64,000 nucleotides of DNA, from NCBI RefSeq assembly GCF_003201865.1, contig NZ_QJJJ01000009.1, positions 1 to 64,000 on the forward strand, read 5' to 3'. Positions 25,731-35,295 of the stretch are shown piece by piece. Positions within the stretch are counted from its first letter, which is position 1; each line of letters begins with the position of its first letter. A program made the position numbers and the translations under genes. The DNA comes from Methylobacterium sp. B4. GTDB taxonomy: Bacteria > Pseudomonadota > Alphaproteobacteria > Rhizobiales > Beijerinckiaceae. The notes beneath the pieces were generated by a model. It did not search any database. It was not told where the DNA came from and saw only the letters and a list, made by a program, of their open reading frames with translations.

Positions 25731-26362
25731 GTGCCGCCGTCGGCGCCGTCATCGATGCCCGCAGCGGACAGGCTGTGCGGCGCGAGCACATCCTCGACGC
25801 GGCGGAGGCCTGCTTCGTCCGCAACGGCTTTCACCGCACGACCATGCAGGATCTCGCCCGCGAGGCTTCGATGAGCCCGGGCAACATCTACCGCTACTTC
25901 GATTCCAAGGAAGCGGTCGTCCTCGGTCTGGCCGAGCGCGACCGTGAGCGCGGCGCTGTCCTCGTCGAGGCGATGGAGCGGGCCGGCGACCGGCTCGGTG
26001 CGCTGATGGGCATTCTCAGCCGCTTCTTCATCGATATCAGCCGCGAGGCCGCGGTTCTGCGTCTCGACTTGTGGGTGGAAGCCACCCGCAACCCTGCCAT
26101 CGCCGACCTTGTCGAACGGGGCGACGAGGAGGGCCGGGTCTGGCTGACCGAGATGTTCGACGCGCTCAAGACCTCGCCGGACTGCGATCCCGCGGCCCTG
26201 TTCGACGCAATCGCGCCACTGATGAAGGGCATGATCGTCAGCCGGGCGCTCATTCCCGGCTACGATGCCCGTCCCTCCGTCGCTCAGCTTCAGGCGCTGA
26301 TCGAGGCGGGTCTCTCGGGCGCGCTCGCCCATTCCCCTGCCGACAAGGAAGCCGGCCGATGA
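25727..26362 (+). CDS. TetR/AcrR-family transcriptional regulator
   Basis: This 211-aa repressor has the TetR helix-turn-helix at residues about 18-64: REHILDAAEACFVRNGFHRT, then MQDLAREASMSPGNIYRYF with SKEAVV. The C-terminal ligand domain is the usual length. The GTG start overlaps the previous stop. It probably binds the twin palindromes upstream and controls its own operon with the adaptor and RND pump. The inducer is unknown. Confidence 0.9.
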   Translation: MSAAVGAVIDARSGQAVRREHILDAAEACFVRNGFHRTTMQDLAREASMSPGNIYRYFDSKEAVVLGLAERDRERGAVLVEAMERAGDRLGALMGILSRFFIDISREAAVLRLDLWVEATRNPAIADLVERGDEEGRVWLTEMFDALKTSPDCDPAALFDAIAPLMKGMIVSRALIPGYDARPSVAQLQALIEAGLSGALAHSPADKEAGR

Positions 26363-27594
26363 TCCGCGCCCGGACCCTGGCCGTTCCGGCCCTGGTATTC
26401 ACCGCCTTGAGCCTCGGTCCCGCAAGGGCCGAAACGGCGCAGACCCCGGCGAAGACCGCGCCCGCCCCGATCGTGAGCGTGGTCGAGGCCGCGCGCCGCG
26501 AGATCGTGGAGAGCGTCGTCGTCACCGGAACGCTGGTGCCGCGCGACGAGATCCTGGTCACGCCCGAGATCGACGGTTACCGGCTCGTCGAGCTGCTGGT
26601 CGAGGAGGGCATGCGCGTCGAGAAGGGGCAGGTGCTCGCGCGTCTCTCGCGCGACCTGATCGAGCGGCAGATCGCCCAGCAGAACGCCCTGATCGACAAG
26701 GCGACCGCCGCCGTTCCGCAGGCGCAGAGCAACATCGAGCAGGCCGAGGCCGCCGAACTCGAAGCGCACCTCGCCTATGATCGCGCCAAGCAGCTGATCC
26801 AGACCGGCAACACCACGGCCGTCATCATGGAGAGCCGCACCGCGGCTTTGCGTCAGGCGGAAGGCAAGCTGGCCTTCGCCCGCAACGGCCTCGCCATGGC
26901 CAGGGCGGAGCTGGCCCAGGCCCGGGCGGTGCGCGACGAACTCGACCTGCGGCTCGCCCGCACCGAGATCCGCGCGCCCGAGGCCGGCATCGTCAACCGC
27001 CGCACGGCGCGGGTCGGCATGGCGACCTCGTCCTCGGCGGAACCGCTGTTCCGGCTGATCGCCCGGGGCGAGATCGAGCTGGAAGCCGAGGTCATCGAGA
27101 CGAAGCTGCCGCTGCTGCGCGAGGGCGCGCCGGCCTTTATCGAGATCGGCGAGGGCGAGCGGGTCCGCGGCAGCGTCCGCGCGGTCTACCCGGAAGTCGA
27201 CCGGGCGAGCCGCCTGGGCAAGGTCCGCGTGCGCCTCGATCCCGATCCGCGCCTGCGCATCGGCACCTTCGCCCGCGGCGCGGTCGAACTCGCCCGCACC
27301 CGCGGCGTGACCGTGCCCCAGGCCTCCGTCCTCTACGGCGGCGGCAAGCGCAGCTCCGTGCTCGTCGTGGCCGAGGATCGGGTCGAGTCCCGCGAGGTTC
27401 GTACGGGCCTCTCCGACGACGACGACATCGAGATTCGTGCCGGCCTGACCGAGGGCGAACGGGTGGTGGCCCGCGCGGGCAGCTTCCTGCGCGACGGCGA
27501 CCGCGTCCGCCCTGTCGCCGCCACGATCCGCTCGCCGGCCGCGGTCTCGGCCGCACCCTCGCCGAACGCCACCGCCGACGCCGGCCTGCGCTGA
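26359..27594 (+). CDS. RND efflux periplasmic adaptor (membrane fusion protein)
   Basis: This 411-aa adaptor has a Sec signal (LVFTALSLGPARA) and the HlyD/MFP order. A lipoyl half VTPEIDGYRLVELLVEEGMRVEKGQVLA (in outline) comes first, then a long coiled coil around residues 110-195, the second half IRAPEAGIVNRRTARVG, and beta-barrel regions to the end. It bridges the RND pump to an outer-membrane channel. The start overlaps the tetR stop by 4 bp. No outer-membrane factor is encoded here, so the pump must borrow one. Confidence 0.9.
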   Translation: MIRARTLAVPALVFTALSLGPARAETAQTPAKTAPAPIVSVVEAARREIVESVVVTGTLVPRDEILVTPEIDGYRLVELLVEEGMRVEKGQVLARLSRDLIERQIAQQNALIDKATAAVPQAQSNIEQAEAAELEAHLAYDRAKQLIQTGNTTAVIMESRTAALRQAEGKLAFARNGLAMARAELAQARAVRDELDLRLARTEIRAPEAGIVNRRTARVGMATSSSAEPLFRLIARGEIELEAEVIETKLPLLREGAPAFIEIGEGERVRGSVRAVYPEVDRASRLGKVRVRLDPDPRLRIGTFARGAVELARTRGVTVPQASVLYGGGKRSSVLVVAEDRVESREVRTGLSDDDDIEIRAGLTEGERVVARAGSFLRDGDRVRPVAATIRSPAAVSAAPSPNATADAGLR

Positions 27595-27648
27595 CCGCTC
27601 TCCGCCGCGCGCGGGGCCACGCTCGAACCTCACTGACGGGTTGCGCGA

Positions 27649-30600
27649 ATGCGCCTGAACATCTCCGCCTGGGCGATCCGCAATCCGATCGCGCCCATCG
27701 TCCTGTTCCTCGTGCTGATGGTGCTCGGCCTCGTCAGCTTCCGGGGGCTGGCCGTCACGCGCATGCCGAACGTGGACGTGCCGATCGTCTCGGTCTCGAT
27801 CACGCAGAGCGGCGCCGCGCCGTCCGAATTGCAGACCCAGGTCACGAAGTGGGTCGAGGATTCGATCGCGGGCGTGCGCGGGGTCAAGCACATCACCTCG
27901 GCGATCACGGAGGGCTCGTCCGTCACCACCGTCGAGTTCCGGCTGGAGGTGAACACCGACCGCGCCGTCAACGACGTCAAGGATGCGATCTCGAAGATCC
28001 GCATCAACCTGCCGCGCACGATCGACGAGCCGGTCATCCAGCGTGTCGAGATCACCGGCCTGCCGATCCTGATCTACGGCGTCACCTCGCCCGCGATGAC
28101 GCCCGCCGAGCTGTCCTGGTTCGTGGAGGACAAAGTCGCTCGCACGCTCCAGGGCGTGAAGGGCGTCGGCGGCGTCGAGCGGGTGGGTGGCGTCGCCCGC
28201 GAAATCCGCATCACCCCCCTGCCCGACCGGCTGCTGGCGCTCGGCATCACCGCGGCCGACGTGAATCGTCAGGTGCGCGTCACCTCCGCCGACATGGCGG
28301 GCGGGCGCGGCGAGGTCGGCGGCCGTGAGCAGTCGATCCGCACGCTGGCGGCTTCGCGCACCATCCGCGACCTCAAGGCCACCTCCATCGTCCTGCCCGG
28401 CGGGCGCAAGGTGCGCCTGGACGACCTCGCCACCGTCGAGGACGCGATCGAGGAACCGCGCACCTTCGCCCGCTTCAACGGCGAGCCGGTCGTCGCCTTC
28501 TCGGTCTCGCGCGGCTCGGGCGCCAGCGATGCCGAGGTCGCCGCGGGCGTCGAGAAGAAGATCGCCGAGTTCAGCCAGGGCTATCCCGAGATCCGCTTCG
28601 AGACCATCGACTCCTCGGTCGCGGCGACGATCGGCAGCTACGATTCGGCCATGCACACGCTGATCGAGGGCGCCGCGCTCGCCGTCCTCGTGGTGTTCCT
28701 GTTCCTGCGCGACTGGCGTGCCACGCTGATCGCGGCGGTAGCACTGCCGCTCTCGGTGCTGCCCACCTTCTGGGCGATGGACGCGCTGGGCTTCACGCTC
28801 AACGGCATCAGCCTGCTGGCGATCACGCTTGTGACCGGCATCCTCGTGGACGACGCCATCGTCGAGATCGAGAACGTCGTGCGCCACATGCGAATGGGCA
28901 AGTCGCCCTACCGCGCCTCGATCGAGGGCGCCGACGAGATCGGACTCGCGGTCATCGCCATCACCGCGACGCTGATCGCCGTCTTCGCCCCCGTCTCCTT
29001 CATGGGCGGCATCGCCGGCCGCTACTTCATCCAATTCGGGCTCACCATCGCCGTCTCGGTGTTCATGTCGTTGCTCGTGGCGCGCCTGATCACGCCGCTA
29101 CTCGCCGCCTACTTCCTGCGCGACCACGGGCACGCGGAGGAGCGGGAGGGCCCGATCATGCGCGCCTACGGCCGGCTGGTGGGCTGGTCGGTGCGCCACA
29201 AGTGGATCACGCTGTTCGTCGGCCTCGCGCTGTTTGCCGGCTCGCTCGCCTCCACCCGGCTCCTGCCCTCGGGCTTCATTCCGAAGCAGGACAATGCGCG
29301 CACGTTGTTCATGATCGAGCTGGCACCCGGCGCCAAGCTTGCCGACACCGTCGCCGTCTCCGACCGCGTGGTCGAGCGCATCCGCGCCCTGCCCGAAGTC
29401 AGCTCGGTCTTCGTGGATGGCGGCCGTCAGGCCGGCGGCAAGAAGGAGACGCGGCTCGCCACGCTCATCGTCAACCTCAGCCCCAAGAGCCAGCGCGCCA
29501 AGCGGCAATGGACGATCGAGACCGAGATCGCCGGCCTACTGGCGCAGGAGCCCGACATCCGCTCCTGGAACCTGCGCGAGAACGGCCAGCGCGACCTCGC
29601 CCTCGTGGTCGGCGGACCCGATGTCGAGGTGGTGACGGAGGTCGCCGCCCGGCTCCAGCGCGACATGGCCGCGATCCCGCACCTCGTCTCGGTGATGTCC
29701 ACCGCACCCCTCAACCGCACCGAGGTCCGCATCCGCCCCAAGGAGGGCGCGGCGGCCGATCTCGGCGTCTCCACCGACGTAATCGCGGAAACGGTGCGTG
29801 TCGGCACCATCGGCGACATCGGCATCAACCTCGCCAAGTTCAACGCCAAGGACCGGCAGGTTCCGATCCGCGTGCAGCTGCCCGAGAGCGCCCGCGGCGC
29901 GATTTCGCGGCTGGAGAATTTGAAGGTGCCGGCCAAGAACGGCACGGCGGTGCCGCTCGCCTCCGTGGCCGACATCGAACTCGACCAGGGCCCGGGCGCC
30001 ATCGAGCGCTACGACCGCGTGGTGCGCGTGGCGGTGGAGGCCAATATGGAAGGTTCGGACGCGCTCGGCTCGCTGATCGAGCAGGCCCTCGCCACCCCGA
30101 CCGCGAAAAACCTGCCGCCGGGCGTGACCATCCGCCAGACGGGTGACGCCGAGATCATGCAGGAGGTCTTCTCCGGCTTCCTCATGGCGATGGGCGCCGG
30201 CATCATGATGGTCTACGCCGTGCTGGTGCTGCTGTTCGGCTCGTTCCTGCAGCCGCTCACCATCCTGTTCTCGCTGCCGCTCTCCATCGGCGGGGCGATC
30301 CTCGGCCTTCTCATCTTCAAGATGCCGATCTCGATGCCGGTCGTCATCGGCATCCTGATGCTGATGGGTCTGGTGACGAAGAACGCGATCATGCTCGTGG
30401 ACTTCGCCGTCGAGGAGATGCGGGCGGGCGTCGATCGCGTCACGGCCATCGTCGATGCCGGCCGCAAGCGGGCGCGCCCCATCGTGATGACGACGATCGC
30501 CATGGCCGCCGGCATGGTCCCCTCCGCGATGGCGCTCGGGATCGGCGGCGAATTCCGCGCGCCCATGGCGGTCGCGGTGATTGCCGGCCTGATCGTCTCG

Positions 30601-30747
30601 ACCCTGCTCTCGCTGGTGTTCGTGCCGGCGGTGTTCCTGCTGATGGACAGCTTCGGCAGCCTGCTCGGGCGTGGCCTCGGACGCTTCGTCGGACCGCGCG
30701 ACGAGGCCGAAGACGGCCCCGCCCCCGCCCCGGCGGCTCACGGCTAG
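27649..30747 (+). CDS. RND multidrug efflux permease
   Basis: This 1032-aa inner-membrane pump has the canonical 12 spans with two large periplasmic loops. The proton-relay region is VTGILVDDAIVEIENVV (about residues 393-409), where tandem Asp are conserved in TM4. A Lys in the second-half LMGLVTKNAIMLVDF matches TM10 of AcrB-type pumps. The start SAWAIRNPIAPIVLFLVLM is typical. It belongs to the HAE group (drug/toxin export), and the substrate cannot be predicted. It follows its adaptor by 54 bp. Confidence 0.9.
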   Translation: MRLNISAWAIRNPIAPIVLFLVLMVLGLVSFRGLAVTRMPNVDVPIVSVSITQSGAAPSELQTQVTKWVEDSIAGVRGVKHITSAITEGSSVTTVEFRLEVNTDRAVNDVKDAISKIRINLPRTIDEPVIQRVEITGLPILIYGVTSPAMTPAELSWFVEDKVARTLQGVKGVGGVERVGGVAREIRITPLPDRLLALGITAADVNRQVRVTSADMAGGRGEVGGREQSIRTLAASRTIRDLKATSIVLPGGRKVRLDDLATVEDAIEEPRTFARFNGEPVVAFSVSRGSGASDAEVAAGVEKKIAEFSQGYPEIRFETIDSSVAATIGSYDSAMHTLIEGAALAVLVVFLFLRDWRATLIAAVALPLSVLPTFWAMDALGFTLNGISLLAITLVTGILVDDAIVEIENVVRHMRMGKSPYRASIEGADEIGLAVIAITATLIAVFAPVSFMGGIAGRYFIQFGLTIAVSVFMSLLVARLITPLLAAYFLRDHGHAEEREGPIMRAYGRLVGWSVRHKWITLFVGLALFAGSLASTRLLPSGFIPKQDNARTLFMIELAPGAKLADTVAVSDRVVERIRALPEVSSVFVDGGRQAGGKKETRLATLIVNLSPKSQRAKRQWTIETEIAGLLAQEPDIRSWNLRENGQRDLALVVGGPDVEVVTEVAARLQRDMAAIPHLVSVMSTAPLNRTEVRIRPKEGAAADLGVSTDVIAETVRVGTIGDIGINLAKFNAKDRQVPIRVQLPESARGAISRLENLKVPAKNGTAVPLASVADIELDQGPGAIERYDRVVRVAVEANMEGSDALGSLIEQALATPTAKNLPPGVTIRQTGDAEIMQEVFSGFLMAMGAGIMMVYAVLVLLFGSFLQPLTILFSLPLSIGGAILGLLIFKMPISMPVVIGILMLMGLVTKNAIMLVDFAVEEMRAGVDRVTAIVDAGRKRARPIVMTTIAMAAGMVPSAMALGIGGEFRAPMAVAVIAGLIVSTLLSLVFVPAVFLLMDSFGSLLGRGLGRFVGPRDEAEDGPAPAPAAHG

Positions 30748-30836
30748 GGCCCCTTCCCGCACACAGCCGGAAGAGGCTTTCGCTAAGTGGTCTCGTTCCC
30801 TCGCGATGACGGCGGAGGGTCAGCGCGGAACGAGCC

Positions 30837-31922
30837 CTATCGCGGCCGGTCGAGCAGGCCCGAGACCACACGGGCGGTGTAGTCGACCATCGGTACGATG
30901 CGGGCGTAGTTGAGCCGCGTCGGGCCGATCACGCCGACGACGCCGACGATCTTCTGCGCGCCGTCGCGGAACGGCGCGGCGATCATCGAGGAGCCGGAGA
31001 GCGAGAACAGCTTGTTCTCCGAGCCGATGAAGATGCGCACGCCGTCGCCCTGCTCGGCCCGCGCCAGCAGCTCGATCACGTCCTTCTGCGTCTCCAGATC
31101 GTTGAACAGCAGGCGGATGCGTTCGAGATCCTCAGCCGCGCGCAGGTCGTCGAGCAGGTTGGCTTGGCCCCGCACGATGAGCTGGCGCGCCTCCGAAGGG
31201 CCGACGGTGGTGGCGAGCCCCGCATCGACCAAGCGCTCGGTCAGCGCGTCGAGTTCCCGCTTCATGGCCTTGCGCCCGGACTCGATGTCGGCGCGCAGGG
31301 AATCGAGCGTCCGGCCGCGCAGCCGGGCGTTGAGGAAATTCGAGGCTTCCTGCAAGGCCCCCGCCGGCAGGCCCGGCGGCAGGTCGACCAGCCGGTTCTC
31401 CACCGTGCCGTCGACGGAGACGAGCACCACGAGGGCGCGGTGGGCATCGAGCCGGACGAACTCCACATGCTTGAGGCCCGCATCGACCTTGGTGGTCAGC
31501 ACCACGCCCGCCCCGCGCGAGATGCCCGATAGAAGCGAGGACGCCTCGGCCAGCGCCGAATCGAAGGTGTGGCGCGAGGCCGCCGCCTGCATCTGCGCTT
31601 CGATCCGCGCCTTTTCGGCGAGATCGACATCGCCGATCTCCATCATCGCATCGACGAAGAAACGCAGGCCCATCTCCGTGGGCAGGCGCCCGGCCGAGGT
31701 ATGGGGCGCGAAGATCAGCCCGGAATGCTCCAGATCCGCCATCACGTTTCGGATCGAGGCCGGCGACAGGCTCATCGGAAGGATGCGGGCGAGGTTGCGC
31801 GACCCGACCGGTTCGCCGGTCGTGACGTAGCTCTCGACGATCTGCCGAAAAATCTCCCGGGCCCGCTCGTTGAGGGCGGAGAGGGCCTGCGGCGGCGTGG
31901 CGGGCTGGAAGGTCTCGGACAA
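30837..31922 (-). CDS. hrcA: Heat-inducible transcription repressor HrcA
   Basis: This 361-aa protein is HrcA. The N-terminal winged helix has [29 protein letters not shown] (in outline) and [18 protein letters not shown]. The C-terminal GAF-like domain includes [17 protein letters not shown] and [20 protein letters not shown]. It represses groE/dnaK-type heat-shock genes at CIRCE elements. No ATG precedes the domain; a TTG at 31922 (LSETFQP) is my choice and a second TTG lies at 31961. I see no CIRCE element in this window, so its targets lie elsewhere. Confidence 0.9.
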   Translation of the reverse strand: MSETFQPATPPQALSALNERAREIFRQIVESYVTTGEPVGSRNLARILPMSLSPASIRNVMADLEHSGLIFAPHTSAGRLPTEMGLRFFVDAMMEIGDVDLAEKARIEAQMQAAASRHTFDSALAEASSLLSGISRGAGVVLTTKVDAGLKHVEFVRLDAHRALVVLVSVDGTVENRLVDLPPGLPAGALQEASNFLNARLRGRTLDSLRADIESGRKAMKRELDALTERLVDAGLATTVGPSEARQLIVRGQANLLDDLRAAEDLERIRLLFNDLETQKDVIELLARAEQGDGVRIFIGSENKLFSLSGSSMIAAPFRDGAQKIVGVVGVIGPTRLNYARIVPMVDYTARVVSGLLDRPR

Positions 31923-32212
31923 GGGAACAGAACCTGACGGGCGAAGAGGGGAGCCTCGCAAGACAAACGATCACCGGCGGCCTTCCCTCTGGCCAAATCG
32001 ATGCGACGGACGTCTCGTGAGAGACACTTAGGGGTCTCGGGCGCCGCCGATCAATCCTCCCGGCCCGCGACCTTCGGCGCCCGATTTCCCCGGAGGATCG
32101 GGTGAGTGGCCCGCGGGAGGGATCAATCCGGCGCCCGGGACCGTTAGCAGGCAAGGGCCAAGGTCCTGATCCCGGCCCTCTTCAAAGCATCCGACGACAA
32201 GGAGCCTCCCAA

Positions 32213-32500
32213 GTGCTGACAGGCGTACGCAAGTCTCTGGTCAAGGTCGCCGCGCTGGCGATCGCCGTGACCGGCCTCGGCCTCGTCGCGGCCCCCCGCG
32301 CCGTCGAGGCTGCCCCGCTCCCGATGGCCGCCGTCACGGCGGCGCCGGCCAGCGATATGGTCGAGCAGGCGCAGTACCGGCCTCACCGCCATATGCGCCG
32401 CCACTATCGCCATCGCCGGCACATGCACCGCCACCACCACTTCCGCGGGCCGCGCCATCACCACCACCGCCATTACGGGCATCACCGCCGCTGGCGCTGA
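32213..32500 (+). CDS. Small secreted His/Arg-rich protein
   Basis: This 95-aa protein has a Sec signal ([19 protein letters not shown], cleavage near VEAAP) and a mature half dominated by His and Arg (for example [17 protein letters not shown]). The composition suggests metal binding in the envelope, but no family is known to me. The GTG at 32213 has AAGGAG eight bases upstream. A strong terminator follows, so it is a monocistronic unit. Confidence 0.65.
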   Translation: MLTGVRKSLVKVAALAIAVTGLGLVAAPRAVEAAPLPMAAVTAAPASDMVEQAQYRPHRHMRRHYRHRRHMHRHHHFRGPRHHHHRHYGHHRRWR

Positions 32501-32517
32501 GCCCCCATCCTCGAAGA

Positions 32518-32546
32518 GGCCGCCGTCGCGAGACGGCGGCCTTTTT
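32518..32546 (+). terminator. Rho-independent terminator of the His-rich gene
   Basis: GGCCGCCGTC and GACGGCGGCC form a perfect 10-bp stem with a GCGA tetraloop, followed by TTTTT. This is a textbook plus-strand terminator separating the gene from rph. Confidence 0.85.
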
Positions 32547-32628
32547 CGTGGGCTGCTCCGGCGGTTGCCGCGGACGGCGACAGCGCCTAAGAGCGCGGGC
32601 TTCGATCTCGACACGGAGCTTGTCACGG

Positions 32629-33342
32629 ATGCGTCCCTCGAAGCGCGCGCCCGACGCGATGCGCGACGTCACGCTGGAGCGGGCGGTGGCCCGCTACGCG
32701 GAAGGCTCCTGCCTCGTCTCCTTCGGCAACACCCGCGTGCTCTGCACCGCCTCGCTCGAGGAGCGCGGTCCCCCGTGGCTGCGCGGCTCCGGTAAGGGCT
32801 GGGTGACGGCCGAATACGCCATGCTGCCCCGCGCCACCCACGAGCGCACCCGCCGCGAAGTGAATTCCGGTAAGCCGTCGGGCCGCACCCAGGAGATTCA
32901 GCGGCTGATCGGCCGTTCGCTGCGCGCCGTCACCAACCTGCCCGCCCTCGGCGAGCGCCAGATCACGGTCGATTGCGACGTGCTCCAGGCCGATGGCGGC
33001 ACCCGCACGGCCTCGATCACCGGCGCCTGGGTGGCGCTGCACGATTGCCTTGCCTGGATGCGCGCGCGCTCGATCATCTCGGTCGATCCGCTCAAGGACC
33101 ACGTCGCGGCGGTCTCCTGCGGCATCTACAAGGGCACCCCCGTGCTCGACCTCGACTACGCCGAGGATTCGGCCGCCGAAACGGACGCGAACTTCGTCCT
33201 CACCGGCAGGGGCGGCATCGTCGAGGTGCAGGGCACCGCCGAGATGGAGCCCTTCTCCGAAGCGCAGTTCGTCGAGCTGCTCGGCCTCGCCAAGGGCGGT
33301 ATCGCCGCTCTCGTCGACTTGCAGCGGAAGGCCATCGCGTGA
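32629..33342 (+). CDS. rph: Ribonuclease PH
   Basis: This 237-aa phosphorolytic 3'-exonuclease trims tRNA precursors. It is normal length and begins with [19 protein letters not shown]. The conserved core includes [19 protein letters not shown], the RPH motif [16 protein letters not shown] and [18 protein letters not shown]. Its stop overlaps the rdgB GTG start by 4 bp. hrcA lies upstream on the opposite strand, a common alphaproteobacterial arrangement. Confidence 0.95.
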   Translation: MRPSKRAPDAMRDVTLERAVARYAEGSCLVSFGNTRVLCTASLEERGPPWLRGSGKGWVTAEYAMLPRATHERTRREVNSGKPSGRTQEIQRLIGRSLRAVTNLPALGERQITVDCDVLQADGGTRTASITGAWVALHDCLAWMRARSIISVDPLKDHVAAVSCGIYKGTPVLDLDYAEDSAAETDANFVLTGRGGIVEVQGTAEMEPFSEAQFVELLGLAKGGIAALVDLQRKAIA

Positions 33343-33974
33343 GCGATCATCGCATCCTGTCGGGCAAGGTCGTCATCGCGACCCACAATGCCGGCAAGCT
33401 CGTGGAGATGCGCGAGCTGCTGGCGCCCTTCGGCGTCGAGGCGGTCTCGGCCGGCGAACTCGGACTTCCCGAGCCCGACGAGACCGGTACGATGTTCGCC
33501 GAGAATGCGGCGATCAAGGCGCACGCCGCCGCGAAAGCCTCGGGCCTCCCGGCCTTCGCCGACGATTCCGGCCTGTGCGTCGATGCGCTCGACGGGGCGC
33601 CGGGCCTGTTCTCCGCCCGCTGGGCCGGCCCGGACAAGGACTTTTCCGGCGCCATGGCCCGGATCGCGACGGAGCTCGAAACGCGCGGCGCGTCCGACCG
33701 GCGGGCGCATTTCGTCTCCGCCCTCGTGCTCGCTTGGCCCGACGGCCATACCGAATTGTTCGAGGGCCGCGTCTTCGGCGACCTCGTCGCGCCCCGCGGC
33801 AGCCTGGGCTTCGGCTACGACCCGATGTTCCGACCCGAGGGAATGGACCGCACCTTCGGCGAGATCTCGTCCGAGGAGAAGCACGGGGTCGACTGGCAGA
33901 GCGGCAATGCCCTCTCTCACCGGGCGCGTGCCTTCGTCCTGCTCGCAAGGGCCTGCCTGCGCCGGCCGGGCTGA
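33339..33974 (+). CDS. rdgB: XTP/dITP diphosphatase (RdgB/HAM1)
   Basis: This 211-aa house-cleaning pyrophosphatase removes dITP, dXTP and XTP. It has the [15 protein letters not shown] nucleotide loop near the start, [25 protein letters not shown] and [12 protein letters not shown], all in family order. The GTG start overlaps rph. The length and motifs are complete. Confidence 0.95.
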   Translation: MSDHRILSGKVVIATHNAGKLVEMRELLAPFGVEAVSAGELGLPEPDETGTMFAENAAIKAHAAAKASGLPAFADDSGLCVDALDGAPGLFSARWAGPDKDFSGAMARIATELETRGASDRRAHFVSALVLAWPDGHTELFEGRVFGDLVAPRGSLGFGYDPMFRPEGMDRTFGEISSEEKHGVDWQSGNALSHRARAFVLLARACLRRPG

Positions 33975-34112
33975 GCTTCCGCTCGGCCCTCGGCGTGCCT
34001 ACATCGGCACCATCACACCGCCCTACGGCTCCATCCGACTCGCCCCCTCATTCTGAGAACCGAGGGATGGACCCGTGATCGGCCCGAACGGGTCGAGAAA
34101 CCAAGCAAGCCG

Positions 34113-35291
34113 ATGCCCGCCGCGACACCGCTCGACCACCCGACCCGCGACGCCGGGTTCGGGGTCTACCTGCACTGGCCGTTCTGCGCCGCGAAGTGCC
34201 CCTATTGCGACTTCAACAGCCATGTCCGCCATGCGGGCGTGGACCAGCCGCGCTTCCTCGCCGCCTTCCGCCGGGAGATCGCACACGCCGCCGCGCTCGC
34301 GCCGGGCCGGACGGTGACCAGCATCTTCCTCGGCGGCGGTACGCCCTCGCTGATGGCACCCGAGACCGTGGCCGGCCTGCTCGATGCGGTGGCCGGCGCC
34401 TGGGCCGTGGCGCCCGAGGCCGAGGTGACGCTGGAGGCGAACCCGACCAGCGTCGAGGCGACGCGCTTTCGCGGCTACCGGGCGGCCGGGGTGAACCGCG
34501 TCTCCCTGGGTGTCCAGGCCCTCGACGACGGCGACCTCAAGCGGCTCGGCCGGCTGCACAGCGTGGCGGAAGCGCTCGCGGCCCTCCGCACGGCGGCGGC
34601 GCATTTCGAGCGCTTTTCCTTCGACCTGATCTACGCCCGGCCGGACCAGACGCCGGCAGCTTGGGCGGCCGAACTTCGGCAGGCCATCGACCACGCGGCC
34701 GAGCACCTCTCCCTCTACCAGCTCACCATCGAGCCGGGCACGCCCTTCTTCGGCCTCGCCCGCGCCGGACGCCTCGTGCCGCCGGACGACGAGGCGGCGC
34801 GCGTGCTCTACGACGTGACGCAGGAGATCTGCGGGACGGCGGGTCTGCCGGCCTACGAAATCTCGAACCACGCGCGTCCCGGCGCGCAGTCGCGCCACAA
34901 CCTGCTCTACTGGCGCTACGGCGAATATGCCGGCATCGGCCCCGGGGCCCACGGTCGCCTCGTCCGGCCCGAGGGGCGGCTCTGCACGCGGACCGAGAAG
35001 GCGCCGGAGGACTGGCTCGCCCGGGTCGAGCGCGACGGCCACGGCATTGTCGAGACGGAAGCGCTCGCGCCCGAGGATCAGGGCGACGAATTCCTGATGA
35101 TGGGCCTGCGCCTGTCCGAAGGAATCGACCCGGCCCGCTACGCGGCGCTCAAGGGCCGCCCGCTCGATGCCGGGCGGCTCGACGCGCTGGTCACCGACGG
35201 GCTCGTGGCCCGCCTGCCCGATGGGCGCATCGCCGCCACCGCGCGCGGGGCGCCGGTGCTCAACGCGGTGGTGGCGGAACTGGCGGCCTGA
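34113..35291 (+). CDS. hemW: Radical SAM haem chaperone HemW
   Basis: This 392-aa protein has the radical-SAM cluster motif HWPFCAAKCPYCDFN (Cys25, Cys29, Cys32). TSIFLGGGTPSLM and the SAM-binding SLGVQALDDGDLKRLGR follow. It matches HemW rather than HemN in length and the CxxxCxxCxF spacing. HemW delivers haem to respiratory enzymes. The ATG at 34113 has only a weak ribosome site. It may share transcripts with rph-rdgB, 138 bp upstream. Confidence 0.9.
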   Translation: MPAATPLDHPTRDAGFGVYLHWPFCAAKCPYCDFNSHVRHAGVDQPRFLAAFRREIAHAAALAPGRTVTSIFLGGGTPSLMAPETVAGLLDAVAGAWAVAPEAEVTLEANPTSVEATRFRGYRAAGVNRVSLGVQALDDGDLKRLGRLHSVAEALAALRTAAAHFERFSFDLIYARPDQTPAAWAAELRQAIDHAAEHLSLYQLTIEPGTPFFGLARAGRLVPPDDEAARVLYDVTQEICGTAGLPAYEISNHARPGAQSRHNLLYWRYGEYAGIGPGAHGRLVRPEGRLCTRTEKAPEDWLARVERDGHGIVETEALAPEDQGDEFLMMGLRLSEGIDPARYAALKGRPLDAGRLDALVTDGLVARLPDGRIAATARGAPVLNAVVAELAA

Positions 35292-35295
35292 GCGC

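Noticed and set aside
26290..29034. Long minus-strand open frame opposite the RND adaptor and pump
   Set aside because: It is antisense to strongly conserved genes, and its composition is low-complexity and typical of a shadow frame.
31923..32212. Possible CIRCE element near hrcA
   Set aside because: The GAGAC/GTCTC repeats near 32012-32036 do not match TTAGCACTC-N9-GAGTGCTAA.
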